DNA of 64,000 bases from RBG-16-57-11 sp964503145 (GCA_964503145.1 CAZCYV010000003.1:200735-264734); one strand, 5' to 3'. Positions 17,252 to 27,692 are shown, numbered from the stretch's first letter. Notes: a model not told the origin generated them from the letters alone. Numbers and translations are program-made.

Positions 17252-20200
17252 ATGCCCTCCCTCCACATCACCCTCTCCGGCGGGCTGCTGACCCACCAGT
17301 TCATCGAAGCGGTACAGCAGCCGGCCTTCAACCACCCGGCGGCTGCGCCGGAGACCTTCGCCCTGCCGGGGCGCAAGGCTCCCACCCCGGCCGAGCTGGA
17401 GCGCACCATCGGCGCGGCCTGGGAGCTGCTGGTCGAGCGCTGGGACGGCCTCGAGCGTGACCTGCCGGCGATGGATATCTCCACACTGCGCGAGCGCTGG
17501 ATCCGCCCGCTGTTCTCGCTGCTGGACTTCAATCTGGAATACCAGCGCGCCGACCTGGTCCTGCAGGACGACCTGCGCTTCCCGATCAGCCACCTGGGCC
17601 TGCCGCTGGGGACCGACCTCCTGCGCGTGCCGGTGCACAGCGTGCTGCCCGGCGACGGCGGCCTGGACGCCCGCCGCGAAGCCGGGAGCGGCCTGCGCCG
17701 CCTGGCGCCGCACGACCTGCTACAGCGCTATCTGAACATGAACCGGGAGGCGCGCTGGGGGCTGCTGTGCGACGGGCTGCGCCTGCGCCTGCTGCGCGAT
17801 TACCACCACACCTACACCCGCGGCTATGTTGAGTTTGACCTGCAGGGGATTTTCTCCAGCCGCGATTATGCCGCTTTCCGCGCCCTCTACCGGCTGTGCC
17901 ATGCCAGCCGTTTCATTCCCATGGCAGCGCCGACCGCCGCCTCGACTCCGGCCGAAGCCTCGCGTAAGCGAGGCAAAGCCGCCGCCGAACCGGTCGTCAA
18001 AGAAGAGGAGGAAGCGCCAACCGAGGAAGCTATCGCCGAGACCCCCACCCCGCTGGAGAGCTTCTACCAGCACGCCCTGGCCACCGGCGTCAAGGTGGGC
18101 GAGGACCTGCGCAAGAACGTGCGCCAGGCCATCGAGACTTTTGCCAACGGCTTCCTGCAGGCCACGCCCGGGCTGCCGGCCCGCCTGCAGAGTGGCGAGA
18201 TCGGCGTCGGCGCCTTCTACGACGACATCCTGCACACCATCTACCGCATGCTGTTCCTGCTCTTCGCCGAGCAGCGCGGCATGTTCCCTGGGCGCGGCAG
18301 CCTGTACATGGACGAGTACAGCCTGACCGCTTTGCGAGCGCTGGCCGAGCGTCCGGCGGGTGAAGACCCGCACGTCGATCTGTGGGAACGTCTCAAGGCC
18401 GCCTTCCGCATGGTCGAGCACGGCGCTCCGGCGCTGGGCGTCTATGGCTACAACGGGGCGCTATTTGCGATGCACAAGACGCCCCTGCTCACCCCACCGG
18501 ACGACCCGGGGGACGGCGCCCCGGCGCTGCGCAACGACGCCCTGCTGAGGGCGGTGCGCGCCCTGACCACCATTGAGCGGGATGGCGTGCTGCAGCGCAT
18601 CTCCTACGCCGACCTGTCGGTGGAAGAGATGGGCAGCGTCTATGAGAGCCTGCTGGACTACACCCCGCGCATCGCCGCCGCCGCCGAAACCGTCGAAAAC
18701 CGGGCGCTCGCCGCCGGGACTTTCTTCCTCGACCCGCGCGGCAAGGAGCGCAAGACCACTGGCTCGTATTACACCCACCCCTCGCTGGTCAACGAGCTGA
18801 TCCAATCCGCCCTGCTGCCGGTGCTGGAAGAGCGCCTGGAAGCGGCCGTGCCAGGCTTCGACCCCGACCACCCCGAGCGCCTCTCGCCCGAGCAGCGCCA
18901 AGCGGCGGAGGCGGCTTTGCTCTCGATCAAAGTGATCGACCCGGCGGCCGGCTCGGGGGCTTTCCTGATCGCCGCCGACAACCTCCTGGGCCTGCGCCTG
19001 GCGCAGATCCGGGGCGGCGACCTGTACCCGTCCGAGCGCCTGGTGCGCCGCGCCCGCCGGGACGTGCTGGCGCATTGCATCTACGCCGTGGACCTCAACC
19101 CGATGGCGGTGGAATTGTGCAAGGTCTCGCTGTGGATCAACGCCGTGGTGGAGGACCAGCCGCTCAACTTCCTCGACCACCACATCAAGTGCGGCAACTC
19201 GCTGGTGGGGATCGGGCCGGGCTTGCCGGTGCGCCTGGAGGCTGAGACCAGCCTGGACCTGAGCGCCCTGACCATCCCCTCAAAGGCCTACGATGCGCTC
19301 TCGATGGACGAGGTTGCCATCGCCTCGGCGGCCAGGGAGCGCAACCGGTGCGAGCTCGAGCAGCGCAAGCGCGGCGCCCGCCAGCGCTCCATCTGGCAGG
19401 TGACCGCAGTTTACGGGAGCGAGGCGCCGTCCATCTCCGAGATCACCGAGTTAGGGCCGGTCGATCCCGGCGAGGCTGAGCGCCGCTACCACAATTGGGC
19501 CGAAGCCGAGCTGCACCGCCTGAGCCGCTTCGCCGCCGACGTGTGGACAGCGGCCTTCTTCTGGCCGTGGACGGCCGAGCTGGCCAACCGGCTCGAGCCG
19601 CCCACCGAGGCCCGCTTGCGCCTGGCCTGCGACGAAGGCCCGGGCGCCTTCGAGGCGGAGTTCGTCGCCCAGGTGGAGCGCCTGCGCCACGAGCACCGCT
19701 TCTTCCACTGGCCGCTGGAGTTCCCCGAAGTCTTTGGCCGGCAGGGCGCCGCCGGTTTCGACGTGGTGCTGGGCAACCCGCCCTGGGAGCGGATCAAGCT
19801 GCAGGAGAAGGAGTTCTTCAGCCTTCACGCGCCTGAGATCGCCGAAGCCCCCAACGCCGCCGCCCGCCGCCGGTTGATCGCCGCCCTGGCGCAAAACAAC
19901 CCGGGGTTATGGGATTTGTATCGACAGGCGTTGCGCCATTCCGAGGCGACGGCCAGATTCCTGCGCGCTTCGGGCCGCTTCCCATTGGCCAGCGGCGGCG
20001 ATATCAACACCTATTCGGTCTTTGCCGAGCATGACCGCAACCTGGTCGCCCCAGGCGGGCGGGCCGGTATCATCGTGCCCTCCGGCATCGCCACCGATTA
20101 CACCAATAAGGAGTTCTTTGCCGACCTGGTCGAGAACAATCAATTGGCCAGCCTGTATGATTTTGAAAACCGTAAAGGCATATTCCCGGGTGTCCATCGC

Positions 20201-21877
20201 TCTTATAAATTTTGTTTGTTGACGTTGCGCAACCCTTCAGACCAGCCTGGCGAACCCGGTCCGGATGAGAAACCGGCCGAGTTCGCCTTTTTCCTGCACA
20301 CCACCGACGACCTGACTGATCCCCAGCGCCGCTTCCATCTCACTGCCGCGGATTTTGCCCGCCTCAACCCTAACACACGCACCTGCCCGGTCTTTCGCAG
20401 CCGTACCGACGCAGATCTAACCCGCAAACTCTACCGCGCCGCGCCAGTGCTGGTGAACGAAGCCACCGGTGAGAACCCCTGGGGGGTGAGCTTTGCGACC
20501 ATGTTCCACATGACCAACGACAGCGGCTTATTTCGCACACGCGAGCAGTTGGAGGCCGAGGGCTTCAGGCTGTTTGGCAACCGATTTGTGCAAGGGGAAG
20601 ATGAGTGGTTGCCATTATACGAGGCTAAAATGTTTTGGCACTTCGATCATAGATATGGAAGTTATGAAAAGCATCCTTCTAGAGGTGATACGCAATTACC
20701 GTCACCTAGTGAAAAGGATTATTTAGATCCCAATTATTTTTCATTACCTTGGTATTGGGTAAACAAGGCGGATGTACTGAAAAGATTTCAGTACGATAGA
20801 GATTGGGCTTTTGCATTTCGAGACATTACCAATTCCACAAATGAACGAACAGCAATATTCTGCATTATGCCAGCTGCTGGCTTTGGAAATAATGCGCCTT
20901 TGTTAATTCCACACGCAATATCGGCTCGAGACTCTGCCTTCTTGGTTGCAAATCTTTCCAATTTCCCATTTGACTTTGTAACAAGAAAAAAAGTGGGGGG
21001 AACACATCTAAACTTCTTCATCGCAAAACAGTTGCCAATTATTGCTGTTAAGACCTATTCCCAGTTGCTACAGGAACTTTTTATACCAGTAGTTATGGAA
21101 CTAATTGTTACTTCCTGGGATATCCAAGGTTTTGCTGATGAATTGTGGATGGAGGCTAATGATTCTCTTAGAATGTTAATCCTAAGAAAGTGGGATGAAA
21201 ATGCTGCTGCCACAAAAGGCGGCCACTTGAACGCAGTACGTCCAGATTGGACTGAACCAGCTAATCATGAGGGTTTCCCGCGCCCGCCGTTCAAATGGGA
21301 CGAAGAGCGCCGCTCCCACCTGCGCGCCGAGCTGGACGGGCTGTACGCCCACCTCTATGGCCTGGCCCGGGACGAGTTCGCCTACATCCTGGACACCTTC
21401 CCCATCGTGCGCCGCAAAGACGAGGCCAGATACGGCGAATACCGCACCAAGCGCCTGTGCCTGGAGGCCTACGACCGGCTGGTCGGCAGCGATTTGATCC
21501 CTGCCGAAGCGCGCGCCATGCAGCAGGAGTCGGTCCTGCAGCAGCCGGCCTCTTTCCCGGCGCTCAAGCTGGCGCCTGTCCGGGAGGCGCAGCCGGCCAA
21601 AGCCGTCCCGCCCCAGCCGGAGGCAAAACCGGCCGCCGCCCCGGCCGCGCAGCCGGCTGACAAAGCTTCGCCGGCAAAACCGGAGCCAGCCAAAGCATCC
21701 CCTACCGAGGCCAGCCCGGCCAAGTCCACCTCCGCCGGCGGGCAGCTCCCGTTGATGGACTACGGGCTATACCAATGCAAGGTCTGTGGGAAGATGGTGC
21801 TGGGGTTTGATCGGGAGGAGCATACGCGGGACGTGCATCAGGGGAAGGATCCAGGATACCGGAAACATCAAAGCTAG
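17252..21877 (+). CDS. Eco57I-like N6-adenine DNA methyltransferase, 1541 residues
   Basis: Very large DNA methylase. SAM-binding motif I is VIDPAAGSGAFLIAA (about residue 560) and the catalytic motif IV is VVLGNPPWERI (about 840), which fits gamma-class N6-adenine methylases such as Eco57I, PglX and DrmMI. The N-terminal 500 residues are helical, with an acidic linker near residue 250. Residues about 1100-1340 hold the presumed target-recognition domain, encoded by unusually AT-rich DNA. An Ala/Pro/Lys linker then leads to a C-terminal CxxC...HxxxxH zinc-finger-like module (CKVCGKMV ... EEHTRDVH). It could mark host DNA for protection; a methylation-restriction fusion is possible, but I see no clear nuclease motif. 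Confidence 0.87.
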   Translation: MPSLHITLSGGLLTHQFIEAVQQPAFNHPAAAPETFALPGRKAPTPAELERTIGAAWELLVERWDGLERDLPAMDISTLRERWIRPLFSLLDFNLEYQRADLVLQDDLRFPISHLGLPLGTDLLRVPVHSVLPGDGGLDARREAGSGLRRLAPHDLLQRYLNMNREARWGLLCDGLRLRLLRDYHHTYTRGYVEFDLQGIFSSRDYAAFRALYRLCHASRFIPMAAPTAASTPAEASRKRGKAAAEPVVKEEEEAPTEEAIAETPTPLESFYQHALATGVKVGEDLRKNVRQAIETFANGFLQATPGLPARLQSGEIGVGAFYDDILHTIYRMLFLLFAEQRGMFPGRGSLYMDEYSLTALRALAERPAGEDPHVDLWERLKAAFRMVEHGAPALGVYGYNGALFAMHKTPLLTPPDDPGDGAPALRNDALLRAVRALTTIERDGVLQRISYADLSVEEMGSVYESLLDYTPRIAAAAETVENRALAAGTFFLDPRGKERKTTGSYYTHPSLVNELIQSALLPVLEERLEAAVPGFDPDHPERLSPEQRQAAEAALLSIKVIDPAAGSGAFLIAADNLLGLRLAQIRGGDLYPSERLVRRARRDVLAHCIYAVDLNPMAVELCKVSLWINAVVEDQPLNFLDHHIKCGNSLVGIGPGLPVRLEAETSLDLSALTIPSKAYDALSMDEVAIASAARERNRCELEQRKRGARQRSIWQVTAVYGSEAPSISEITELGPVDPGEAERRYHNWAEAELHRLSRFAADVWTAAFFWPWTAELANRLEPPTEARLRLACDEGPGAFEAEFVAQVERLRHEHRFFHWPLEFPEVFGRQGAAGFDVVLGNPPWERIKLQEKEFFSLHAPEIAEAPNAAARRRLIAALAQNNPGLWDLYRQALRHSEATARFLRASGRFPLASGGDINTYSVFAEHDRNLVAPGGRAGIIVPSGIATDYTNKEFFADLVENNQLASLYDFENRKGIFPGVHRSYKFCLLTLRNPSDQPGEPGPDEKPAEFAFFLHTTDDLTDPQRRFHLTAADFARLNPNTRTCPVFRSRTDADLTRKLYRAAPVLVNEATGENPWGVSFATMFHMTNDSGLFRTREQLEAEGFRLFGNRFVQGEDEWLPLYEAKMFWHFDHRYGSYEKHPSRGDTQLPSPSEKDYLDPNYFSLPWYWVNKADVLKRFQYDRDWAFAFRDITNSTNERTAIFCIMPAAGFGNNAPLLIPHAISARDSAFLVANLSNFPFDFVTRKKVGGTHLNFFIAKQLPIIAVKTYSQLLQELFIPVVMELIVTSWDIQGFADELWMEANDSLRMLILRKWDENAAATKGGHLNAVRPDWTEPANHEGFPRPPFKWDEERRSHLRAELDGLYAHLYGLARDEFAYILDTFPIVRRKDEARYGEYRTKRLCLEAYDRLVGSDLIPAEARAMQQESVLQQPASFPALKLAPVREAQPAKAVPPQPEAKPAAAPAAQPADKASPAKPEPAKASPTEASPAKSTSAGGQLPLMDYGLYQCKVCGKMVLGFDREEHTRDVHQGKDPGYRKHQS
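20560..21270 (+). other. AT-rich island inside the methylase gene (probable target-recognition domain)
   Basis: Base composition changes sharply inside one reading frame. I counted 47 G/C in the 60 bases from 19561, against 23 of 60 from 20641 and 20 of 60 from 20701. Composition returns to GC-rich at about 21270, still in frame. The encoded segment lies after motif IV, where the target-recognition domain of such methylases usually sits. The boundaries given are by eye. Confidence 0.6.
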
Positions 21878-21910
21878 GTTTCGGGCGCCTGTTTAGCAGG
21901 AGGTTCTTGC

Positions 21911-23122
21911 ATGAATGCAATGTCAGCCAAGTCGTTATTATCGCTCACACCGGGTATGCCAACCTACTCACAAGGTCGTGCCTTTTTGAAGGTCATGCAG
22001 GGTGTATCCTATTCTCTCTATCGCAGGATGTACGACCGTATCTGGGAGCAAAAGGGCAGCCCGCAAGAAACTGCAGATTGGACGGCTCCGGACGAATGGA
22101 TACCCCAGCGCCTGGATGGCGAGGAGCGGGCATTGGCCATGAAAATTTGGCAAGGTACGGGCGGGGCTGTCAACCCGCGCCACACCCGAGGCTGCTGGTA
22201 TCTCGCAAGCAAGCACAACCTGATTGCGCGCAACGCAGCCGATTGTTTGGAAATCACCGCCGCGGGGCAGGAATTTCTGGACCAACCCGAAGGTGAAGTG
22301 ACTGCCCAGATCGACCAGGCTGAGGGATTGCTCACTATCCTGCAGATCGTCAGCGAGCACAGCCCGGGTCGGCGGAGCGAGATCTTGCCTGCTTATATCT
22401 ATTTCTGCAGTACCTATACGACATTCCGTAGTTTGGCTGTCCATAAAGGCTCGTTATATGACCGTTTGGTTAACTTGGTCGAGCGCGGTTTTATCCGCAG
22501 GAGCGGCCAGTTTTATGAAATTACCGATGCGGGCCTGAAGCGTTTGCAGAAATATTCCGACCGCATCCAGGGTCGGGCGATCACGACGAAGCAAACACAG
22601 CTGCAAGAGCGGGCTCAGGAGATCAGCCAGGAGGCCCGTCAGAAGCTGGCCGACCACCTGGCCACCATGAACCCGTACCGGTTCGAGCAAATTGTCAGCT
22701 TGCTGCTGGAGGAAATGGGCTATAGCAACGTGACGGTAACGGCGCCCAGCAATGATAAAGGCGTGGATGTGGTGGCCGATATCGAGCTGGGGATCAGTTC
22801 AGTGCGTGAAGTGGTCCAGGTCAAGCGCCATGGCGGATCCATCAATCGGACGACATTAGATCAGTTACGTGGTTCGTTACACCGGTTTAAAGCCATGCGA
22901 GGGACGATCATCAGCACAGGGACCTTCTCCAGCGGGGCTAAATCAGCGGCCCTGGAGCAGGGCGCGGCGCCCATAACCCTCATTGATGGCGGCAAATTGC
23001 TGGATTTGCTGATGCAGTATGAAATCGGCATATCCAAGAAAGCGGTAGAGTTCTTTGAATTTGACGAGAGCAAGCTTATTCAATTTGCTGAAGAATCTTC
23101 ATCGCCCGGAGAGCAGGAGTAA
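21911..23122 (+). CDS. Mrr-like restriction endonuclease, 403 residues
   Basis: The N-terminal 230 residues look like winged-helix DNA-binding sequence (CLEITAAGQEFL and FYEITDAGLKRL are two wHTH-type repeats). The C-terminal domain is Mrr_cat: NPYRFEQIVSLLLEEMGY, the Asp of NDKGVDVVAD, and QVKRHG as the QxK half of the PD-(D/E)xK site. Such enzymes cut methylated or foreign DNA. GGAGG precedes the ATG at 21911. The next gene begins one base after this stop. Confidence 0.85.
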   Translation: MNAMSAKSLLSLTPGMPTYSQGRAFLKVMQGVSYSLYRRMYDRIWEQKGSPQETADWTAPDEWIPQRLDGEERALAMKIWQGTGGAVNPRHTRGCWYLASKHNLIARNAADCLEITAAGQEFLDQPEGEVTAQIDQAEGLLTILQIVSEHSPGRRSEILPAYIYFCSTYTTFRSLAVHKGSLYDRLVNLVERGFIRRSGQFYEITDAGLKRLQKYSDRIQGRAITTKQTQLQERAQEISQEARQKLADHLATMNPYRFEQIVSLLLEEMGYSNVTVTAPSNDKGVDVVADIELGISSVREVVQVKRHGGSINRTTLDQLRGSLHRFKAMRGTIISTGTFSSGAKSAALEQGAAPITLIDGGKLLDLLMQYEIGISKKAVEFFEFDESKLIQFAEESSSPGEQE

Positions 23123-24748
23123 TTGACCAGCACAGGCTTGATCGAGCAGCTTCTCTCCCAGGGTGGCTTTCCTCCCGAGGCGGTAGCTCAGCCGGTCGCG
23201 GCTGCCTTCGGTCCGCTGGACGCCTGGATCTACGAATGGCAGGACTACCTGCTGCACCTACCTGGTGTTAACCAGTTGCGGGTAGGCCAAAGATTTGAGC
23301 CTGTTCGCGGTAGCGACCTGTTCCTGCTGAAATTTAAGAACCAGCTCGGACTGGCAGAGCTCCAGCCCTATAAGGATGGTCGGCCGCTTGAACCGCCAAC
23401 CCGGGTGGAAGTCATCAGTCAGAAGTTCGGCTACCCTGCCGACCACCTGGCTTTTTTCAAAACCCTGCTGGAGGACCTGTATGCCCGGGTTGCCCGGCTG
23501 CCTTTCACCTTCAGTGCGGAAACCCAGCAAAGCACCCTCGAAGCCCGGCGCCCGCCGACGCCGCTCTTCATCTTGCACTTTCTTCGACAGAATAAACGCG
23601 CCATCGAAGAGGCGCTGAACACCATCCAGGCCCACCCGCACCGGGTCCTGGGCGACCTGGAGCAGCGCATCCCCCTGGCTCAGGTCAGCGAGGTGGATGC
23701 CGATGTGGTGCTGGATATCCTGCGCAACCCGGCGGAATGGGCTCCGGCGGGCGGGTTTCTCCTGGCCAAGCGGTTGCAGGGCTATGCCCCGCAGCGCGTC
23801 TACCAGCGCCTGCCCGAGGAGAGCCTGGACACCCCCGAAAACCGCTTCGTCCTGGCCTTCCTGAAACAGCTCCTGAGCGCCGCCGACGCCCTGCCCGCCC
23901 AACCCTGGTGGGGCAATCTCCCTCCGCAGACCAGCCGGTTGATCAACGACCTGCGCGCCGCCCTGTGCCAGGCGGTGCAACACGACACGTTCACGGAAGT
24001 GGGCGTCATGCAGCGCCTGCCGGGCGAGTCGCGTATCCTGATGTTCCGCGAAGGCTATCGCGAGCTGTTCGTCCTGTGGCAGCAGTTCCAGTCAGCCCGC
24101 CGGCCGCTGTTCGCCCCGCTGCAGGCGGCGATTGACCTGCGCGATGTGGCTACGCTGTATGAATTCTGGGTCTTCTTTGCTCTGGCGGAAGCGATCGGCG
24201 AGGTGTTGGAAGTTGTGCCAGCGATTAACACGATCACTAGCGACAAATTCGGACTGAACTGGCGCAGCGAGGCGATTTTTGGGAAGGATTACAAGCTGGT
24301 CTATAACCCGCTCTGCCGTCAGGACTATCGCCAGTTCCACTCTTATTCCGTCGCCCTGCGCCCCGATGTCATCTGGATTGTGGCTGGCCAGCCAAAGGTG
24401 GTCTTTGATGCTAAATTCCGAATGACGTTACCCGCGGACAATCGTATTGAAGAAATATACGACGAGGAGGTTGACCGATCAAATGGTGTGCCCGTGCAGG
24501 AAGATATCTACAAGATGCACACTTATCGTGACGCGCTGGGTGTGCGCGCTGCGGTGAGTGTTTACCCAGGCATGCAGCAAGTTTTCTGGGATCGAGAGGC
24601 CGGTAAACGCGGTGATCTCGGTTTGTGTGAGATTTTGCTGGAGGATGCTTCCGGGGTCGGCGCGCTGCCGCTTTGTCCATCAACCGCCTCATTAGAGTTA
24701 CTCGCCTGTAATCAAGGAGAAACCAATGACCACTCAACCATCGCTTGA
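23123..24748 (+). CDS. DUF2357 / McrC-like PD-(D/E)xK nuclease subunit, 541 residues
   Basis: The C-terminal region has LYEFWVFFALAEAIGEV, RPDVIWIV and KVVFDAKFRM, the helix-Asp-DxK pattern of the DUF2357/McrC nuclease fold (motif II Asp and FDAKFR). The N-terminal half is a helical and beta region typical of DUF2357. It starts at TTG 23123 directly after the upstream stop, with AGGAG well spaced. The AAA partner gene follows with a 23-base overlap, so the pair is an McrBC-type module in the order C then B. The protein would be the cutting subunit driven by the AAA motor. Confidence 0.82.
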   Translation: MTSTGLIEQLLSQGGFPPEAVAQPVAAAFGPLDAWIYEWQDYLLHLPGVNQLRVGQRFEPVRGSDLFLLKFKNQLGLAELQPYKDGRPLEPPTRVEVISQKFGYPADHLAFFKTLLEDLYARVARLPFTFSAETQQSTLEARRPPTPLFILHFLRQNKRAIEEALNTIQAHPHRVLGDLEQRIPLAQVSEVDADVVLDILRNPAEWAPAGGFLLAKRLQGYAPQRVYQRLPEESLDTPENRFVLAFLKQLLSAADALPAQPWWGNLPPQTSRLINDLRAALCQAVQHDTFTEVGVMQRLPGESRILMFREGYRELFVLWQQFQSARRPLFAPLQAAIDLRDVATLYEFWVFFALAEAIGEVLEVVPAINTITSDKFGLNWRSEAIFGKDYKLVYNPLCRQDYRQFHSYSVALRPDVIWIVAGQPKVVFDAKFRMTLPADNRIEEIYDEEVDRSNGVPVQEDIYKMHTYRDALGVRAAVSVYPGMQQVFWDREAGKRGDLGLCEILLEDASGVGALPLCPSTASLELLACNQGETNDHSTIA

Positions 24749-26925
24749 GGACTTTTTTTCAGCAAACTTTGCCTGATCAACAGATGCGCCAGGCCACCCT
24801 TGAGCTTTTACGCGATTACATCCTGACTGCTCACAGCATCAGCCCAGTGGGCTGGGTTGTTTATCAGTTCACAGGAGGTCTGGCGTTCCTGATCTGGCAA
24901 TCTTACACACTTGAAGTCGGCGCGGACTTATCGGGGAGCCGATTCCAAGGGATCATTGCATTTGTTGATAAGGAGGCGCTCAGTGAAACGGATCGCCAGG
25001 AGTTATCCGGAATGGGATGTAGCATTACTAGTGGTTTCAAATCTTTGCCACATGGCGTTAGCGTCAGAATTCCATTTGGTGATCCCAAGAATTATTTAGC
25101 TGCTATCGAGATTGTCCGGCGCACCTTCCCGGATTATCTGCAAAAATCGCTTCATCCGGGGATGCGGACAACCCAATTCAGAAAATATGGACCGGCAGTG
25201 GTCGAATTTCTACGAAGGACCTTTGGTCCCGAAATCCCACACCCGGATTATTATGGCCAGCAGCAGACAACTCACGCTTCCAATGCTCACGGAAAAGGCT
25301 TTTCAAACCTGCTCAGCCTGATGCAATCTGCGCTGCAAGCAAACGGTTACTCTTTTACCCTAGAACAGATTGCGGCCTTTTATACCGCCCTCCAGACCAA
25401 AGGCTTTGTCATCCTGACCGGCATCAGCGGCACCGGCAAGACCAAGCTGGCCCAGCAATTCTCCCGGCTGCTCCCTAATCCACACAAGCTGGCTTTGGTT
25501 GGAGCACTTAGGGAGCCTTTAGGAGATAACGAGATTCCCCGTGAACAGGCAAGAGCGGATTACTGGACCTACCCGATTCGCCAAGATATTTCTGAAGATC
25601 TCCGTCTCCCATTCAACCTATACCTGTATTACGATGGTCGGGTTGAGGAAGCCTATCATATTACAGATTTCCGAACCCGAGCAAGGCAAGATGCCGGGAT
25701 GGAGACACCCTGGCCGGAAATCACCCGCCCGGAGCTGCTCGGCAAGCGCCACGAAGATGGTAAGCCCAACAAGCAGTTCAAGACCTGGATGAAGGCCTCC
25801 CATCGCTATAAACTACCAGAGGCGCTCCCGTATTCAAAGTTCAAACAACTATATGGATTTTCCTCCGAGCCGGTTGCATTAAAGGGTGCATTTGTTCCAG
25901 TTATCGATCCACAGGAATCAGATAGCAATACTTTCTTCCTCTCGGTTCGCCTGGATTGGCGCGATGGCAAGGTTATGCTCGGCTATTACAATCCACTTAA
26001 CCAAGAGTATGAGTGGACCGAATTCCTGCACTTCTTGCTCAAGGCAGTGCGAGATTACCAGACGCGCGGCGCGCAGGCAAACGCCTGGTTTCTGATCCTG
26101 GACGAGATGAACCTGGCCCGGGTGGAATACTACTTTGCCGACTTCCTCAGCGTGCTCGAGTCAGGCCGCAGCGAGGATGGCTGGACAGTGGAGGCCATTC
26201 GCCTGGCTTATCCCGATGATTGCACAGGCTCCCCGCCTCCTAAGAAAATCCAGTTGCCGCCCAACCTGTATGTCATTGGCACAGTCAACGTCGATGAGAC
26301 CACCCATGCCTTCAGCCCCAAGGTCCTGGACCGGGCGTTTACCATTGAGCTGACTCAGGTCGATTTTACTGACTACTCGCCGGAGCCGGGTCAAACGGAG
26401 ATGAATGTTTCAGATGAGCAGCGCAAGGAGATGCTGCGCGGCTTTGCCCGAGATGGCAAGTTTCACGGGGTGGACAAAGAGCAGGTTGCAACTTATGTGG
26501 ATAGGCATCCGGAAGTTCGCGCCCGGCTTCAGTCCTTGAATACCTTGCTTCAACCGTATGAACTGCACTTCGGTTTTCGTGTGTTCGACGAGATCATCGC
26601 CTTTCTGGATAACGCCGAGACGAGCGGCGTGTATGGCTCGATCGGCGGGTTAGATGCGCCCTTCGACGCAGCCGTGCTGATGAAGGTGCTGCCCAAGTTC
26701 CACGGCTCGCGCGGCCGGCTGGAGAAACCGCTGCAGGCCATCCTGGCTTGGTGCCGGAACCCAGACCAGCCGGACGTCCCAAGCATTCAGCAGTTAGTCC
26801 AACAGCAGGATGACGGAAGCGTTACGAATTTTAGCAATCAGGCTTACCTGTACCCGAGAACTGCCAACCGTGTCATCCGCCTGCTGGAAAGGCTTTATAC
26901 GACTGGTTTTGCCGCCTTTGGTTAA
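24726..26925 (+). CDS. McrB-like AAA ATPase/GTPase, apparent frameshift near the start
   Basis: AAA+ motor of an McrBC-type system: Walker A ILTGISGTGKTKLAQQF (about nt 25410), Walker B WFLILDEMNLARVEYY (about 26090) and the sensor-1 strand YVIGTVNVDETTHAF with RAF (Arg finger candidate) after it. McrB-type signature MNLARVEYYFADFLSVLE is clear. The best start is ATG 24726, with AAGGAG upstream, reading MTTQPSLEDFF. That frame hits TGA after 16 codons because of a T7 run at about 24753-24759. With six Ts it would continue as FFQQTLPDQQMRQATLELL into the long frame. The alternative TTG 24745 lacks a good ribosome-binding site. The gene may therefore be slippage-controlled, mutated or mis-sequenced. 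Confidence 0.82.
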
Positions 26926-26954
26926 GCGGCTTGGTCATTACTTAAAGGTTCACA

Positions 26955-27692
26955 ATGAAGTCGCTTTCTGACCAGATCGAAGCATTCATCTATGAGTTCT
27001 ACGGTTACGGCAACCCTGCCGGGAGATACTGGCTGATCGGAATGGAAGAAGGCGGCGGCGAGAGCCTGGAGGAGGTTGAGATGCGCCTCCAGGTCTGGCG
27101 CGCTCTGGGTGAGCCAAAGACCGCCGACCTGGCCGAGTTCCACCGTCGCCTTGGCATCCCCCAGCATTTTCAGGACCCTGTGGCTTTGCAGCATACCTGG
27201 GCGCATTGGATCCGGCTGGTCCTGGCGGCCAGCGGCAAGTCATCCAAAGGTGACCAAGTAAAGGTCTATCAGAGGGATTCCCTCGGGCGGGCCGCCGGCG
27301 AAACCTGTCTGCTGGAGCTGCTGCCGTTGCCTTCTCCAAACACCGGCGCCTGGTATTATCGTGATTGGTTCGACCTGTCCTACCTGGCCAGCCGTCGATT
27401 ATACAAGAAGACCTGTCTGCCAATGCGGCTGGAAGGCATCCGCCGGATGATTGCGCAACACAGGCCCAATATGGTGATCTGTTATGGCATGAGTTACCGG
27501 CGCTGGTTCGAGCAGATCGCCGGTGAACCGTTCAAGGATAACATTACTGGTGGTTTCGCCTGGGTCGAGAAGGCAGGGAGTTGTTATTTGCTGACCAAGC
27601 ACCCGGCTGCGCGCCGGGTCAGCAGCGAGTATTTTGAACGTGCGGGCGAGTTTATCAGGCTGCATTGCAGGGCAGATCATGACGATATTTGA
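26955..27692 (+). CDS. UDG-fold-like protein, 245 residues
   Basis: Not a close match to a named family by eye. Four blocks follow the order seen in uracil-DNA glycosylase folds: RYWLIGMEEGGGE near residue 25, CLLELLPLPSP near 115, MVICYGMSYRRWF near 175, and YLLTKHPAARRVSSEYFERA at the end, where TKHP resembles the HPS loop. If correct, this is the second UDG-fold protein of the island. The classic GQDP motif is replaced by GMEE, so activity cannot be assumed. It overlaps the next gene by 14 bases. Confidence 0.5.
   Translation: MKSLSDQIEAFIYEFYGYGNPAGRYWLIGMEEGGGESLEEVEMRLQVWRALGEPKTADLAEFHRRLGIPQHFQDPVALQHTWAHWIRLVLAASGKSSKGDQVKVYQRDSLGRAAGETCLLELLPLPSPNTGAWYYRDWFDLSYLASRRLYKKTCLPMRLEGIRRMIAQHRPNMVICYGMSYRRWFEQIAGEPFKDNITGGFAWVEKAGSCYLLTKHPAARRVSSEYFERAGEFIRLHCRADHDDI

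Noticed and set aside
17720..19183. Several long antisense frames inside the methylase gene
   Set aside because: Shadow frames of GC-rich coding sequence; no motifs and no ribosome-binding sites.
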